A stretch of 64,000 bases of DNA from Cristatella mucedo (taxonomy: Eukaryota; Bryozoa; Phylactolaemata; Cristatellidae). Below are positions 1 to 12,741 of the stretch, piece after piece; within the stretch, counting starts at the first letter, position 1, and each line of letters starts with the position of its first letter. A program made the translations under genes and the position numbers. A model generated the notes under the pieces. It was not told the origin of the DNA. It searched no databases and was given only the letters and a program-made list of their open reading frames with translations. Where the stretch lies: positions 11,260,001 through 11,324,000 of the forward strand of contig WPIO01000004.1 of NCBI GenBank assembly GCA_009760855.2. The letters run 5' to 3'.

Positions 1-2417
1 TAACTATTGGGCTGACAGTGACTTTCCGGAATATAGTCAGGCCTCGAAACCCATCTATCCTGCCACCTGCTACGAAGTCAATCTCAGGCCACCTTCACCT
101 CGGGAGAGCAACTACACTAAAACATCCATGCCAGCTTTTAGTGTTGGGAGAGACTAGATACAACACTCTGGGCAATCATGCGAAAGAAATGGAGGATGCC
201 ACTCAAAAAGTCAATGCCGATCGTGCCAACTGAAACTGAGAGAATACTTACAAAGGATGCGTCAGAGCACCAGATACCAGACGTGACAGACTACCAATGG
301 GCAGCTGAACGATTGCACTTGAAGTCCATTGGTCACAGAGCTCGACTTTGCATGCGCAAGTGAGGGTACAGACGACACAGGGAAGACAGAGCAAGCATAA
401 TTTGTTCTATACTTCTGAGGCTTATAGGTTTGAACAGATGACTGCTAATGGTCGGTTTTTGCTTATGATGACGTAGACAGGGGGCTCGTGTATCACACCC
501 CTCACTGATTCATCTGCTAATAGCTCATGGGGGGGACAACATAGCAGCATCACTAATGTGAGATCAGCCAGAATCCTAACCACCTAGCTTCAGTTGTGCA
601 GAAGAAAAATGAACGATTTCATGGTCAATGCCTGCTGGGAGATGCTAGCATTCGGCACCAGGGGCCAGGGTTCAGCTTCCAAGACTAACAATACTTATCC
701 TTTAATTGGACAAACGCAATGTCAAGGTCATGCGGGCCTCCCCATGTTAAGCTTTAACATGCCTGTCCGTTGTCTAAGCCTTTCTTTCTTATCGGTCACC
801 TATCTGTAACTGGTAATCTCTAAGTCACAGCAAACGTATTTCATGTCTGGGAAACAGCAGCGATTCAATAGGGACATTTCTACTAGAGTCCTAAGAGCTA
901 AAACACCTATCACAGCCAGTGCCAAGCCCACTGCCAATTACATGTAAGTTACATAAAAGTTGCTTTGAAATTACAACATTCTTACTGGCAGCAGTAACAG
1001 TGGACCCTCTTAACAAAATGTCTTCTCCATAAGCAAAGTCACCGACCCTGCCAGCATAGTGAGCACGCACGCACACTGACACACACACACACACACACAC
1101 GGACGCACACAAAAAACCGATTCAAGCTTGAAACTCTGCTGGTACAGCGCATTCAGCCGAGCAAACAATAACAGTCCTCTAAAAGAAACAGACAGACAGC
1201 CACGACAAAGTGAATGCGACGCTAGACAATAATGATAAGTATGAGCAGCAGCTTCAATGCATGGATACCGCCAATTGAGGACAGCGTCAAAATCAGCAAG
1301 TGAATACACACTTCACTTCTCAAAAAAGATTTGAGTTTCACAAGAGCTCGACAGTCCAAAGGCAAGAGTCAGGCGTGGCGCAAGCAAAAGAAAAGTACAG
1401 TGGATCTCGGCGGCTCGGCGGAGCGCGAGCTGCAGCGTTATTGCTGAGCTCCCCAGTATCATCAGGGACATCATACGAGTATCATGCGACAGTATGTCGC
1501 ATCATTCGACGAGCCTCTTGTTGCTTTGGCATAATTCGGGCAGCTCACGGCTGCCTTGTGCACACAGAGAAAGAAAAGGTGACCACAGCCTATTGTGTCC
1601 ATTGTTCGGTGGCAACTGTTTTGGGCCACGCGAATAAACAGCGACCCCTGCTATGGCTTGGAGAACATCGCGTTCGATTTCCCTAGTCCAATAATCACTG
1701 CCGCCCGGCCACTGCTGCCCCAAGCAGTACGTCAGCTGCAGGCTAAACGGCTGCACGCTTCCCGTCTTGTGGAATCGCACCATCCACCAGCTGTCAGCCT
1801 TCAGCCTTCAGGTGAACGAGCACCTCGTCGCATCCTGCTCGAAGCAGCTCATCCTGACGTAATGAACTGCTTGCCTTGTGCGCACAGCTACCCCAAACCT
1901 CGGTCAGCCGATCGCGCAGGCAGCTGGGATGGGGGCAGCAGACATTGGCTCAGCGCGCATTAGAACACGTGCGCCAAACGCCTCGAGAGCACCGAGCAGT
2001 GTGCAACGGGCAAACAAAATGCAGCAGCATTGACAGCTCTGGTAATTGCCCTAGCGGAAATGCAGAGGAAATCGTAGTGCCAGCAGGAATAATGGCTGCA
2101 TGGGGGTGGGCACGATAGATGACTGGTCACCGGAACACGAAGGCCCCACTGCCATGCTGGCCGGCCGAAGCGCTGCTAGACAGCAGCCGCAGCTCCGTAA
2201 GCCTGCATCGGGTGCGGTTTCTCTACTTCGTAAGTGGCAAAGACAGTTGGCTATTGGTTGGCATGCAGCCACAGCTGAGCATGGAGAGCGATCGGTTGCA
2301 CGAAGCCATTTGCCCTACCCCCTCCCCAGCAAGATCGAGTGGCCTTCAGCTCCTGCTGATGCTTCTGCTGCCGCACGGTGTTGGATGTGCTGCTGCGACA
2401 GCGGTTCAAGAAACACC
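1..2417. other. No gene recognised
   Basis: Mixed-composition sequence with a short (CA)n at 1077. No open frame shows a family I know, and no LINE or SINE signature was seen before 2418. Confidence 0.5.
1077..1100. repeat. (CA)n microsatellite
   Basis: About 11 CA units with GCAC-rich flanks. Confidence 0.9.
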
Positions 2418-2505
2418 ATGATAACAATACATCTGATATAGCACCCTCTGAGAACTCAATCTCTTTCTAGGCACTTTACATTTGCTGCAAAGGAAGCACA
2501 ACCAT
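2418..2505 (-). mobile_element. LINE 3' tail fragment, antisense
   Basis: CTGAGAACTCAATCTCTTTC then TAGGCACTTTACATTTGCTG is the reverse complement of the local LINE 3' end. A weaker related piece may lie at 2536-2620. Confidence 0.8.
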
Positions 2506-2730
2506 AGCGCTATAAGGTTACGTCCGGATCCCTCCGCAATAATCATAATAATACATTCGTATAGTGCCCTCACATCGCCCTGCAATCTTTCTGCATTACC
2601 CTGCAACTTATGTTGGACAGCTGGCAGGGATCGAAGCTTGAAGCAACGGGGTGGGAGGGACGTTGACAACGCGATAATCGCATGGTGGGGTGTGGGGGTG
2701 TGCACCCAGCAGTAGCTGGTGCAGTCCAGG

Positions 2731-3560
2731 CTAGTCGGAGGCCCGAGGGGAGCGGCTACTCGGCCAAGCTGTAGCGGCCTTCTTCTCTAAGCATTCAGCG
2801 GCGGCGAGCCGCGACCACGGCGCCAGCGGCCAGGTGGAAGCGCTCGGCAGCTCGGCAGCTGTGTGCAGCGACGGCGGCGCGGCTGCAGCGGCCGGCACGG
2901 ACGCTGCAGCCGGGGAACAAAGCGAGCCGTGCGGGCCTGCGAAGCAGACGACGTCGCACCGACTCCGCGCGCGGCCTCCGCGCGGTCTGCGGCCGCCGCC
3001 GCTGCGGGCCAGGCGAAGCGCAGAGGGCGCCGCGCGACGCGCCGGCGGCGACGACGCCACGCGCGGCATCGTCGTTCGCAAGCTCGGCAAGAAGAGCCGC
3101 CGGAAGCGGCCGCAGCGACCGGCGACGATGACGGTCGCGGGGTGCGCACGCACGAGCTCCGGCCCGGCAGCGGCCGTACGAAGAAGACGACGCCGCCGCC
3201 GCCGCCGCCGCCGCCGTCTGCGGAGCGGCGCGCGCACGGCTCGGACGCTGCTCCGAACGGGAGTGGCGACTGCACTGCGCGCCAGACGCGCGCGCGCGGG
3301 CTACGTCCCCCGGCGGGCGGCCAGTCTTCACCGTCACAATGGGCCTGGCCACGTCCGCTCGCCTCGCAAAAGCGGCGCGCTCGGCGAGCGCTGGGCGTGC
3401 AACGCGCTCACCTCTAAGGATACGTTTCCGCACTGGCAGAGTAGAGCAGCAGCAGCACCGCTTCTGTGCGGCACCGGTCGCTTATGGCTCGTCGGGGCGA
3501 CACACCCCGGCGGCAGCGGCCGGCGAATCCGTTGATGCGGCTGGGGGCATATCCGGTATC
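2731..3560. other. CpG-dense block, no supported gene
   Basis: Very GC- and CpG-rich with CCG runs; frames are open on both strands as a result. It could be a promoter CpG island or GC-rich intergenic DNA. No spliced exon with recognisable homology was found. Confidence 0.7.
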
Positions 3561-3810
3561 CTGACGAGTCCCGCCCGCCTCCCCCAACCCTAGAGGTCAG
3601 CCAGCTAGCGTTCCCGCAGCGCGCCTCTCGGCCGTCCCCGCCCTGCCCGCTCTGCTCGGACGCTTACGTTCTCCGGTAGTTCTGAGCGTGGCTTGAGTAG
3701 AAGCGACGAGCGAAAGCGAAGCGGAAGACGGCAACACTGCTTTCTGCACCATCGCCGCCGCCGCTGCGAAGGCTTTCTGTAACGGGAGCCACCAGCCAAC
3801 AGAATCGGCG

Positions 3811-3878
<68 letters not shown>
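3811..3878. repeat. (CTG)n trinucleotide repeat, about 22 units
   Basis: Uninterrupted TGC repeat just downstream of a CpG-dense block. Depending on strand and frame it would read poly-Ala, poly-Gln, poly-Ser, poly-Leu or poly-Cys. No coding context is proven. Confidence 0.95.
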
Positions 3879-3880
<2 letters not shown>

Positions 3881-4096
3881 CCGCTCAGCGTAGACGACCG
3901 GACGGCGGCTAAACGTAACACGGCTGTCTATTGCGGGCTACGCGTTGGGATGTTTGCACGGCGTCACAGCTTCGTGGCGCCGATTAAAATGAGGCTTTTC
4001 CCGGCTACGATCCCGAATCCAATGGGCTCGTTGGAGCTGCATCACTTTTCAGGCGTAATACAGCCTTTACAATGGATCACTTGTCACAGTGTCCAT

Positions 4097-4303
4097 AAAG
4101 CGTACCGAAAGGCAAACTAATTCTTATAAATATATTGAGCGCTAAATTGAGCCTCCGAGGTGCGTACAGGGTGCCACTATACTGCAGGCCGGGTGAGGTT
4201 AGGGCAAAGTTCCGGAAGGCAAAATAACTCATATCAATACTGAGCGCCAAATTGAGCCAAAAAGGTGCGTATACGGTGCCACTATTCTGCAGGCCGAGTG
4301 AGG
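4097..4303. repeat. 105 bp imperfect tandem duplication
   Basis: Two diverged units share GAGCGC-AAATTGAGCC, GGTGCGTA, GGTGCCACTAT and CTGCAGGCCG-GTGAGG, the last ending at 4198 and 4303. Confidence 0.8.
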
Positions 4304-4627
4304 CTGTGGTATTACCCCGCAACGAGAATGTAAAACCCGTGCCTCCCACCATGAGTGGAGACAAAGTCGGAGACGGAATAGCCACCAGGATTCGCTGGCA
4401 AGACTTTTCTCTGGTAAGCGACCCCTGGCAACTAAAGTAACATAGGCTGGTCATTCCTTCTGACAGAGCGAAACAGCGTTCTCTTGTGAGGGTTCGTTTG
4501 CATGCGAAAAAATCGAATGCGGAGTTGCACTAATGGCTGTCTCTTGTTACTTAGCCAGCAAAAAACAGGAAAAGAAGTCCGCTGTGTTTCTTCTTTGTAA
4601 TCAAAGTGTGGTTTGGTGTTTTTTCTG

Positions 4628-4628
<1 letters not shown>

Positions 4629-4693
<65 letters not shown>
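4629..4693. repeat. (CT)n(AT)n compound microsatellite
   Basis: About 19 CT units followed by about 12 TA units. Confidence 0.95.
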
Positions 4694-5629
4694 TTCGCCG
4701 TCAAGTTTTGTATACTTCTCCTGCTGCTCTTAATCCTTCTAGTCATTTGCTTCCGACAGTTCTAAAGTTGTTAAAATCCTAGAGCTTGTTTTCATATTTT
4801 TTAACGCAGGAACGATTTTTCGAGATTTTTCGCCGGATTCGGGGGCGAATCAAAATCTTTCTGCTAGTACCCAATGGGGATTCACTATTCATGTTACAAG
4901 CAGCCTGGGTTACGAACACAGTCCCAGAACGTCTTCGGTTCGTTACCAGTGACACATCAGCGCAAGTATCTGACATTCGAATGAGGACTGAGCAGGCACG
5001 CACAGGCGGGTACGCACCGTACTTTTTTCATACGTAACGCTAGCTCGCGCTTGGGCCCACCGCGTGGCCCGGTGCTGCTACCATCTCGGACCAACCAGAC
5101 CAAGCCGTGCGGCTCTACTGTCAGTGTGGGAAGTGGACGCCGCTCTGCGCGCGCGCGTGAATTCTTCCGCCCCTATTCAGCTCCTACGCTAGCGTGCAAC
5201 GCTGCGCCAACGGTCGGTCATGGGGCCGCGTACGAAAAGCGCGCTAGTTGTCGGCTATTGTAGCCTAAGGCTAACCGCCCGGATGACGCATGAGCGAAGA
5301 GAGCCCAGGTAAACGACGGAAAACCCCTCCCCCTAATCAGGATGCGGGTAGCGATTGCGACTCGCCGTAATAAAAAAAAGGGGGGGATGCATACTTGGGA
5401 ATATCGTTAATCGCGAAGAATTGCTAGAGGCTAGCGCATCATTGTAGTGGCGGAGGATTCAGTCGTCGTCGACGCGATACTAAACTCAGGTACTTCCTGG
5501 AAAACTTCGTGCTTATTTCACAACGATCCGACTATCAGAGCCGCACGATAAACTAACAATTAAAAGTCGCGACGTTAGCGCCCGTCAGCCGGGCTGTCAG
5601 ATGATCCTCCGTCTTTGTTAACAATCGGT

Positions 5630-5800
5630 TTTGGCCTAGTGGTGTGGTGCTTGCTCTTCGCCACCCGGGTCGTGGGTTCGAGTCTTGCAGTGGGAGATCC
5701 TTTATTGCCCACTGCAAGCAAGCGGTGGCGATAGCCGCTAAGGCTCTTCTGTCGCTCACAATAAATGAGGCTGCTGAATCAGCTAGCCTTTTTTCTCGTT
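5630..5800 (+). mobile_element. tRNA-derived SINE, family 1
   Basis: Has an A-box-like TGGCCTAGTGGTGTGG and a B-box-like GGGTTCGAGTC, then the family body GGCTCTTCTGTCGCTCACAA and GAGGCTGCTGAATCAGCT. About 170 bp. Confidence 0.85.
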
Positions 5801-6089
5801 TTTTAGGAATACATAGCAATGCTCACCTGCCCCAGTTCGCCTGCATCTAGATGCGACTGGACTGCAGTCGTTGTGGAACGGCCTGCTCGCTTGCGAGCCC
5901 AGGCCGTTCCTCCTCCTGAGGGCTGCAGAGAAGTTCCACTCCAAAAATGCCTGCACAGCACTTTTGCAGCATTTTCGCAGCCAATCATTATTTTCGCTCA
6001 TTACTAGGTCGGCCGGCATCCGGTTTTTCTTTGTCATCATGAGTAGTGACCATCCTTACCACTTGCGAATAATTTAGCTGGAGAAAATA

Positions 6090-7014
6090 TTGATTGTGAT
6101 TAAGAAATTGGAAAGGTTAACGCTGAAAATCAGCTCTGCCAGCATATCTTCTGTTGAATCTTTACGAAATCCATGTGTCTTGTTCTAAAGTGACCTTTTA
6201 TTACACGACCACACCAGCTCCACGGTCAAGTCTGCCTACTTTCAGCTACATAACATTGCTAAAATTCGGGCTTGTTTAGACAGGGATACCACATCTAGGT
6301 TGGTCCATACATTTTTGACATCCCGTCTTGACTTCTGTAACTCACTGCTTGCTGGTCTACCGGCCTGTGCGCCCAGGCGCTTAAAGCTGGTGCGGTGCAA
6401 AACTCTGCAGCTAGGCTTGTCAGTCGTGAGCGTCGCAGTTGCCACATCACACCACTTCTCTCCGACCTGCACTGGCTGCCAGTCAGCAACGCATCGACTT
6501 CAAAGTTTTGTCACTCACTTTTAGGTCCTTCATTCTTTGGCTCCAGCCTACCTATCAGATCTACTTTCCAACCAGGCTAAGCATCGTACCACCTGCTTTT
6601 CGGAATCTGTTTACCTATACCTCGTACAAACCTCAAATCCTTTGGAGACCGTGCATTTAGTTCGCATGCTCCCAAAGCCTGGAACTCCCTCCTGACTTGC
6701 ATCAGAACATCCCCTAACTGGACGGCATTTAAAAAGAACTCTAAAACACACCTATTTAGGACAGCATTTAGTGGGTCCCTGTGATTCGACCTTTATGTAT
6801 GTTCTTATACGTGCTGACACTGTGGATGCTGCCACTAACCATACTTGCATGCTGACCCTGTGCATGTCACCCCTAACCATGTTACTCATGTTTTTATTGA
6901 ACATGCTATCACGTACCATTCGAACGTGCTTCAACTGCAGCAAATGTAAATCGCCTAGAAAGAGATTGAGTTCTCTGAGGGCGCTTTGTCAAATGTATCA
7001 ATATTACTATTAAT
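6090..7014 (+). mobile_element. CR1/L2-like LINE, 3' part with RT C-terminus and 3' tail
   Basis: In shifting frames it reads FLTSRLDFCNSLLAGLPAC, RRSCHITPL and LHWLPV, the conserved C-terminal end of CR1/L2-type reverse transcriptases. It ends with GCAAATGTAAATCGCCTAGA, then GAGATTGAGTTCTCTGAGGG and an ATT-rich tail near 7014. Frameshifts show it is dead. Confidence 0.9.
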
Positions 7015-7699
7015 TACGAAACAAGTTTTACTCTTCCCACCACGTCTAACGCGACATAATAACTTTGCATTGTCCTCGATCGAGCCATTCCGGCGGCGGC
7101 CGAGTGCTCAGTGTGGCGTCGTAGAATGCTACTCCGACGTTGTTTGTTCAAATCGAGTCTGCGGAGGAATACCATTTGCCGCTCAGTTAACGTGACACCA
7201 ACAGCGATCGGGTGGCCCTCGGCGTCAGCGTGGCAGTTGGGGCTAGCAGAAAATGCAAAGAGTGCAACTCATATATGTCGCCAAGCCAGAGCGATTTGGT
7301 TGCGGTCGCATCCTTTCCAGTGATTTTCAGACAGCGGAAGACAGCTGCTTCATGTTGTTGCTTAGCGGACTTTGTCGCCATCCTTCGATCGCCGTTTTCT
7401 TCCACTTTCACGCCCACTTCAGCTTCCGCTTTTGCATGTGTCTTTCTTCCACTTGGACGGAAACGATTGATTCTAGGTGAGTTTAGTCCTTAGATCACAT
7501 TCGATTCGATTAGCTGCATTGGATGCGCTGAAAGGGTGACCGTCAGTGGATTCGAACGTCCTGTTTATACAGCTGTAGAAAAGTCGCAGCAACTGTCGCT
7601 CAACTCGCAGCGGGCTAAAAAATAAAGGATTCGCCTACTGCAAGGCTCGACGACGACATCCCACGACCTGAACCCGAGAAGCGCAAGGCGCCAATCTTC

Positions 7700-9590
7700 T
7701 CCTCGGCCAAGATCCGCCCCGAATATCTGCGAGCGATAGGAGCGAGCCGTCGCCATTGGTCAACGCAGAGCCGCTCGGTCGCGAGATCCTATCGGATCGC
7801 TCGCACTACACGAACCCGGTCGCGGGATGGGGTGCGCCATTCCTGCAGCAGGCCATGCCGCGATGCCAGCTGCATGCGGCGGCGGTGGCGAACGTCGCCA
7901 ACGCACTCCGCGGCTACATAGATGCGGCGGTCGAATTAGCCAGACTTCACTTTTTTTTAATCTCGCTAGGTCCGCGAAGGAGTCTGGCTACGCAGGCTAC
8001 GTGACTCCGTCGCCAGAGCCTCGTAAAGCCCGAGAGAAGGTCTTGCAGACCGCGAGTGCTCGCGTGTTCGCATCGACTTCTAAGGCTGCCCTTTAATCGG
8101 ACGGCTCCTGCGAACCTCGAGCCGCAGCGCTCTGCTTCGGTGCGGTGCGCAGGCGGGCATGCAGCTTTCGTCAGACCCAGCTCGCCGGTCGCTTCCTGCT
8201 CCCGATTCACTGAATTTTCGCGTCAAGCAGCAGAGGCGTGGCGGCGGGATCTCCCAGCTACGAGGTCGACGAAGCGTCAAAATGCGGCCTTGCGCTAGCC
8301 ACCCACGAGGGTGCTGTTTTGTAGCGAACGCCTTCCTCTCTCGTGAAGTCAGCGATCGGTCGGCGGCTTCCTTCCGCTTCGCACGCATCCGCGGGAGCGG
8401 CTGCGGGCGGCTCCAGACCGCGCCCGCCCGCCGCCGTTCGGGCAAACAAAACGTAAGAAGCGGTTGCCAGGCCACCCAGCCGCCTGGTGACGTATGCCGG
8501 TTGTGCGCGTGCCTCGAGGAGTGGCTGACGAAGCGTAAGGGGGGCAGGCATTGTCCCCTGGTATGCAAACGATGGCTGAGCGAGAACCGCGACCGATACC
8601 GCACGTAGCCCGGAAATCAATCCAACGCCCGCACGATACAATCGGGGCTATTCGGCTTCCTTCAGCTTATTCAATGGCGTCGGCAAATTGCAGGCGGGTC
8701 ATCTAGAGTTACGACTACGAAGCCTAAAATTCCGACAGGCGCGGTCCCTTTTTAAGGTCATAATAGAGAACCGCGAACGACCTCCATTCCGGGCGGAAAC
8801 ACAGTCCTCAGGGTCAATTGTGGGCGGCCATTTGTTTCCTCTGCTCACCCGCCCTTGTCGCCGGGAAACGTCATATTTAATAATAATAATAATACATTTG
8901 ATACAGCGTCCTCATAGAACTCAATCTCTTTATAGGCACTTTATATTTGCTGCAAAGGAAGCGCGATCAAATGGCTAGTGGGAGATATTTGACGATTGCT
9001 CGTTTGCTACAAGAAGGCGAGCGACGTCAACGCACGAGCAGCCCCCCCCCGCCCGCCCGCCGCTTCTGCGAGCTCCGCTCCAGGTCGCTGGCGGCTAGTC
9101 GCTCGTTGGCCGCTGCCGTCCGCTCCCGCTATAGCAGCGTGCGGCTTGGATTCGCATCTCAAGCTTCCTGCGAGTCGGGCGAGTCCATTTCCTCTGCGAA
9201 CGCACGCGCTAGTTCGGCGTCCGTCGACGACGGCCTCTCGGTAAGCTCAACTTTCCAATATCGGGATTCGAGGCCTTCCGTCGCTATCTATCTTTCTTGC
9301 TTTCCCCCTCCTCCTTCTCCTCCTCCTCCTCCTCCTCCTCCTCCTCCTCCTCTTTCTCTTCTTCCGCGAAGTGAGAGAAGCACAAACGCGCCTCCATGCA
9401 ACTCTACGATCGCCACGGACGGCAGCAGCTGGCCACGTCTCCAGCGTGCCTCTAGCTCTCCGCCAGCGGCGCCGCACGTGACTCCGCTAGTCGCTCGCCG
9501 CCGCCCGCTTATCAAGCGAACCTGCACGCGACGGCGGCGGCAGCAGCAGCGGCGGCACTCTACCCTCCGGCAGCCGTACGACTAGCAGCG
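7700..9590. other. CpG-dense block, possible promoter with a donor at 9241
   Basis: CpG-rich with a (CTC)n run near 9310-9350 and an antisense LINE tail at 8878. A clean splice-donor sequence (CTCTCG then GTAAGC) occurs at 9240/9241, so an untranslated first exon of an unseen plus-strand transcript is possible. No protein homology seen. Confidence 0.45.
8878..8975 (-). mobile_element. LINE 3' tail fragment with AAT microsatellite, antisense
   Basis: TAATAATAATAATAC is followed by the reverse-complement LINE tail (AACTCAATCTCTTTATAGGC). The microsatellite is the LINE's own 3' terminal repeat. Confidence 0.85.
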
Positions 9591-9835
9591 ACTCGCGCTC
9601 TAGCCAACTTTCTTCCTTTTCCTCCATCACCTAGCGACGGATAAAGAAGTAATCGTTTCCTAGCCTTAATAATTCGGCAGCCTCTGAAAGAATAAAAACT
9701 TATCTCTGCCATCTTAATCTGACTGATCTAGCGCTGCCCCATCCTTGAATTTTGGCCAGAATAATAAAGGAACCTAACGCCACTAAGTATGTTAAGTGTC
9801 AAGGTTTGGCTTCGCCACTCGCTACGCTCTGACAT

Positions 9836-10152
9836 AAGGCGGTCGCGTGTCTCCAGCCAGAGAAGTGCTGATGATGACCTCAACTTCAAAAAGCCGAGGG
9901 CTCCGGAGACACACTAAAGACCAGCTCGTTGCTGGGGCAGATGGCGGCGATGTAACTGAAGAAAATACAGCTCAGTACCGAGAATTTTCCGACGGTTTCT
10001 TTGCAGCTGTCCTTTGGAGCTGTATTGTCTTCAGTTACATCGCCGCCAACTGTCCCAGCAACGAGCTGGTCTTTAATGTGTCTCCGGAGCCCTCGGCTTT
10101 TTGAAGTTGAGGCCATCATCAGCACTTCTCTGGCTGGAGACGCGACCGCCTT
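9836..10152. repeat. Large inverted repeat (arms about 137 bp, spacer 43 bp)
   Basis: The left arm 9836-9973 is nearly the reverse complement of the right arm 10017-10152. The ends read AAGGCGGTCGCG and CGCGACCGCCTT. It could be a foldback MITE-like element or an RNA hairpin source. No clear target-site duplication was found. Confidence 0.9.
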
Positions 10153-10486
10153 TAGCTGCAGTTCCATATCGCAAGATACCTTAAATGATCTCAAACTAGA
10201 GCACAATAAGTACACATAACTCATAGAAGAGCACCATCCCTGCTCCGTTGCACATGAGATTTCGCGACCTATCCGGTTCTTTATTGGCATTGACTCAGAA
10301 ATCCAGCCTTGCCTGCCATTAATTTAGTTAGAGAGGCTGTAGGTTATGATAGACAGACATCCGGCGTCCAAAGTCTCTAAGGACCAAACACCAACTGGCG
10401 CACTTTTGAAACGCCGCGAATAGGCACGTTTACTGCGAGCCGGAACAAGCAGTTCGATCCATTCGATTTCATGCCGTTTCGCAGAC

Positions 10487-12741
10487 CCTGGTTGCATGGT
10501 CGTAGCCGTTCGGAGTTAGTTGAAATTCGTCCGCATGAACATAATTGCATTGCGTTTCAATGAGTTTCAAAGTAAACGGAATCATCGCAGAAACTGTGTA
10601 GACGTACTGTGATACGAAGTACGAGGAACTTCCCCGAGGAGACGAAAATTAGCAGAAGAATTGTCGTAGGAACGCAGAACTCACCTCGCGAGATAGAGGA
10701 GCAGGTCTTCCCGCTGCATACAGCAGCGGCAGGTAATGTAAATGTATCTCCGTCTGTGACTCGACAGAGTCACATAGAATACGTGGCTGTTTTGCAGGAG
10801 AGCTTTCTATCGCGAGCTCGAAGCCTAAGCGGCTGTCGGTACGCGTTCGGCAGCCAACGAATACCATCTCAGGCAACAGAGTGAACGTGGGAACCGTAGC
10901 TGAGTCAGGAGGACAGTCAAGAAAGCGAGCAGCAGGGAAGTAGAAGCCCAGAACGGCTGGAAAGGGTGCGCCGCAGTCGGCAGCAGCAGCAGGAGAGCAG
11001 GCATGCGAGATAAAGCCTTAGCACCTCGTTATTTCAGACGATCGCAGAAAGCAAGGGTCTTCATCGGCACGCATAGCATTTTTATTTCAAGAGACCGACT
11101 AGGCTGTGAACCAATCGTGGCTCGGATACGCTATCAGTAGCTTGATTGCAGAGCAGTGGGGCAGCTTTTCCTTGCTTGCATCGTCATTCCAGGCTAAGGT
11201 AGCTACCGGACACCTACACGTTATCAGTAGCCGTTTCCAAGATCTCGTGTGAAATCGTTTTTAAATTGAGCTTCACGAGCCACATATTGAGCTTCCCAAT
11301 TTTACCGCAAAGAGCGTCGGCTAGGGCCTGCACCTATACTACATTGACCACATTATCGCCTTTGACACCGTCTAGATTGGTAGTAGTAAGTTAAATCCTG
11401 TTTCCGAAGCTAGTAGCTAGCGCACTCAAGTTCCGGCCTCGTAGCAGTCTCGGCGTCGTTATCAACGGACTGCTGGTTAGCTGCGACATTTGACGTAGTG
11501 ACTTGTAATTTTTGCTTCAAACGTCGACGTATTTCTGCCTTCAGGGTATCCATACTTTTGAGACTAGTATGTCCTAATGTCCACACAGCTGGCGTACCCG
11601 TAGCGTACTTAAGTCGGCGGGCGGGTCTCGTGCTCGGGCTTAGCAGCGGCGGCGCTGTGTGTTGAGGCTCGCAGCAGGCTTGGCGTCGTCCTCCGCTAGC
11701 GACTCCGTATCTAAGCACCCGAAAGGCGGCCGGCCCCGGGCTACTGCGAGTGTCAGTTCATCCTCAGCTTCCGAGACGCAGTGCGCCCGTGCACATCTGC
11801 CCGTCCGTTGACACGATGCGGTCGTCTACTACGTTTGGTGAGCCGTAATGGCTCACTAGGTTAGGCGGTTGCTTTTCACGACCTCGGCCCTGAGGTCGTG
11901 GGTTCGAATCTTTTGGTGGGCGATCCTTTATCGCCGCTGCAAGCGGTGGTGATAGCCGTCAAGGCTCTTCTGTCGCTATACAAAAAGAGGCTGTTAAATC
12001 AGCTTGTATTTATTTATTTATTTTTAATGTTGTTACAGGTTACTCAGCCGCCGGTACTGTCCCGCAAAATCCACGGCGTAAGCATATACTCACAATTCGC
12101 TCAAGGTCAGAACGATGGTGTCCCCCCCAATTTGCTTAATTATATTGTCAAAGCGCGGCTCCAAGATTCGCACAAGTTTAGCAGGAGATTTTTCTGACCC
12201 CAAAGTTCGGCAGAGCGGGCAGCTACTTCAGTTTTCAAACGCTCAACATCGCTGTCAGTGCGCTGCTCAATCACGCAAATAAATAAACCCACCTGCGACG
12301 ACGCTCGGCGCTCGCGCAGTCGCAAGCAATGAGACAACTGCCCGAGACAACTGCCGAGGACAACTCCTCAGCTTTATCCGTGACTGCACACGTCAAATGC
12401 GTATTACATTAAGGGGCGGGGCGGCTGCCGGCGCGTCCAGTCAGAGCTGGGCTGCGACACACAGCGTAGCGGTGCTAGTCCCAGACGACGTGCGACGGAT
12501 GCAGGTGAAGTCCCAAGGCTTGTGGCGCGTGTAGCGGCTGGTAGGAGCTGCATTTACTTACGCACGCGGGTACGCCGGAAGTTGCGGAACGCGTAAGCGC
12601 TGAAGAGCGTCCGTACCTTAAGGTAATGCACAGAAAGTCTACTCGACACCGACGGTATATGTAGCATCAGCCGCGAACAATAAATATCCTGGCAGTCATA
12701 TTTCCTGACTAATGAAAATCGCCAACCCGCCCGCCCTCGGG
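10487..12741. repeat. Tandem segmental duplication, unit 1 (2255 bp)
   Basis: This unit is repeated head-to-tail immediately downstream starting at 12742, with near-identity over the shared parts. It contains an antisense family-2 LINE fragment (about 10735-10985) and a SINE (11838-12027). No gene is recognised in it. Confidence 0.95.
11838..12027 (+). mobile_element. tRNA-derived SINE, family 1 (in duplication unit 1)
   Basis: B-box GTGGGTTCGAATC, body AAGGCTCTTCTGTCGCTATA and GAGGCTGTTAAATCAGCTTG, ending in TATTTATTTATTT. It is one of the better-preserved copies in the window. Confidence 0.92.

Noticed and set aside
2731-3535. Several long open frames on both strands (Arg/Ala/Pro-rich)
   Set aside because: They overlap in all frames of one CpG-dense block, lack conserved motifs and are explained by scarce stop codons in GC-rich DNA.
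7187-7417. Minus-strand frame with a plausible ATG, considered as a THAP-like or other first exon
   Set aside because: No zinc-binding pattern or other conserved motif, and no supporting downstream exon.
7565-7756. Minus-strand frame beginning MATARSYRSQ at the edge of a CpG-dense block
   Set aside because: No recognisable domain; the start context alone is not enough to call a gene.
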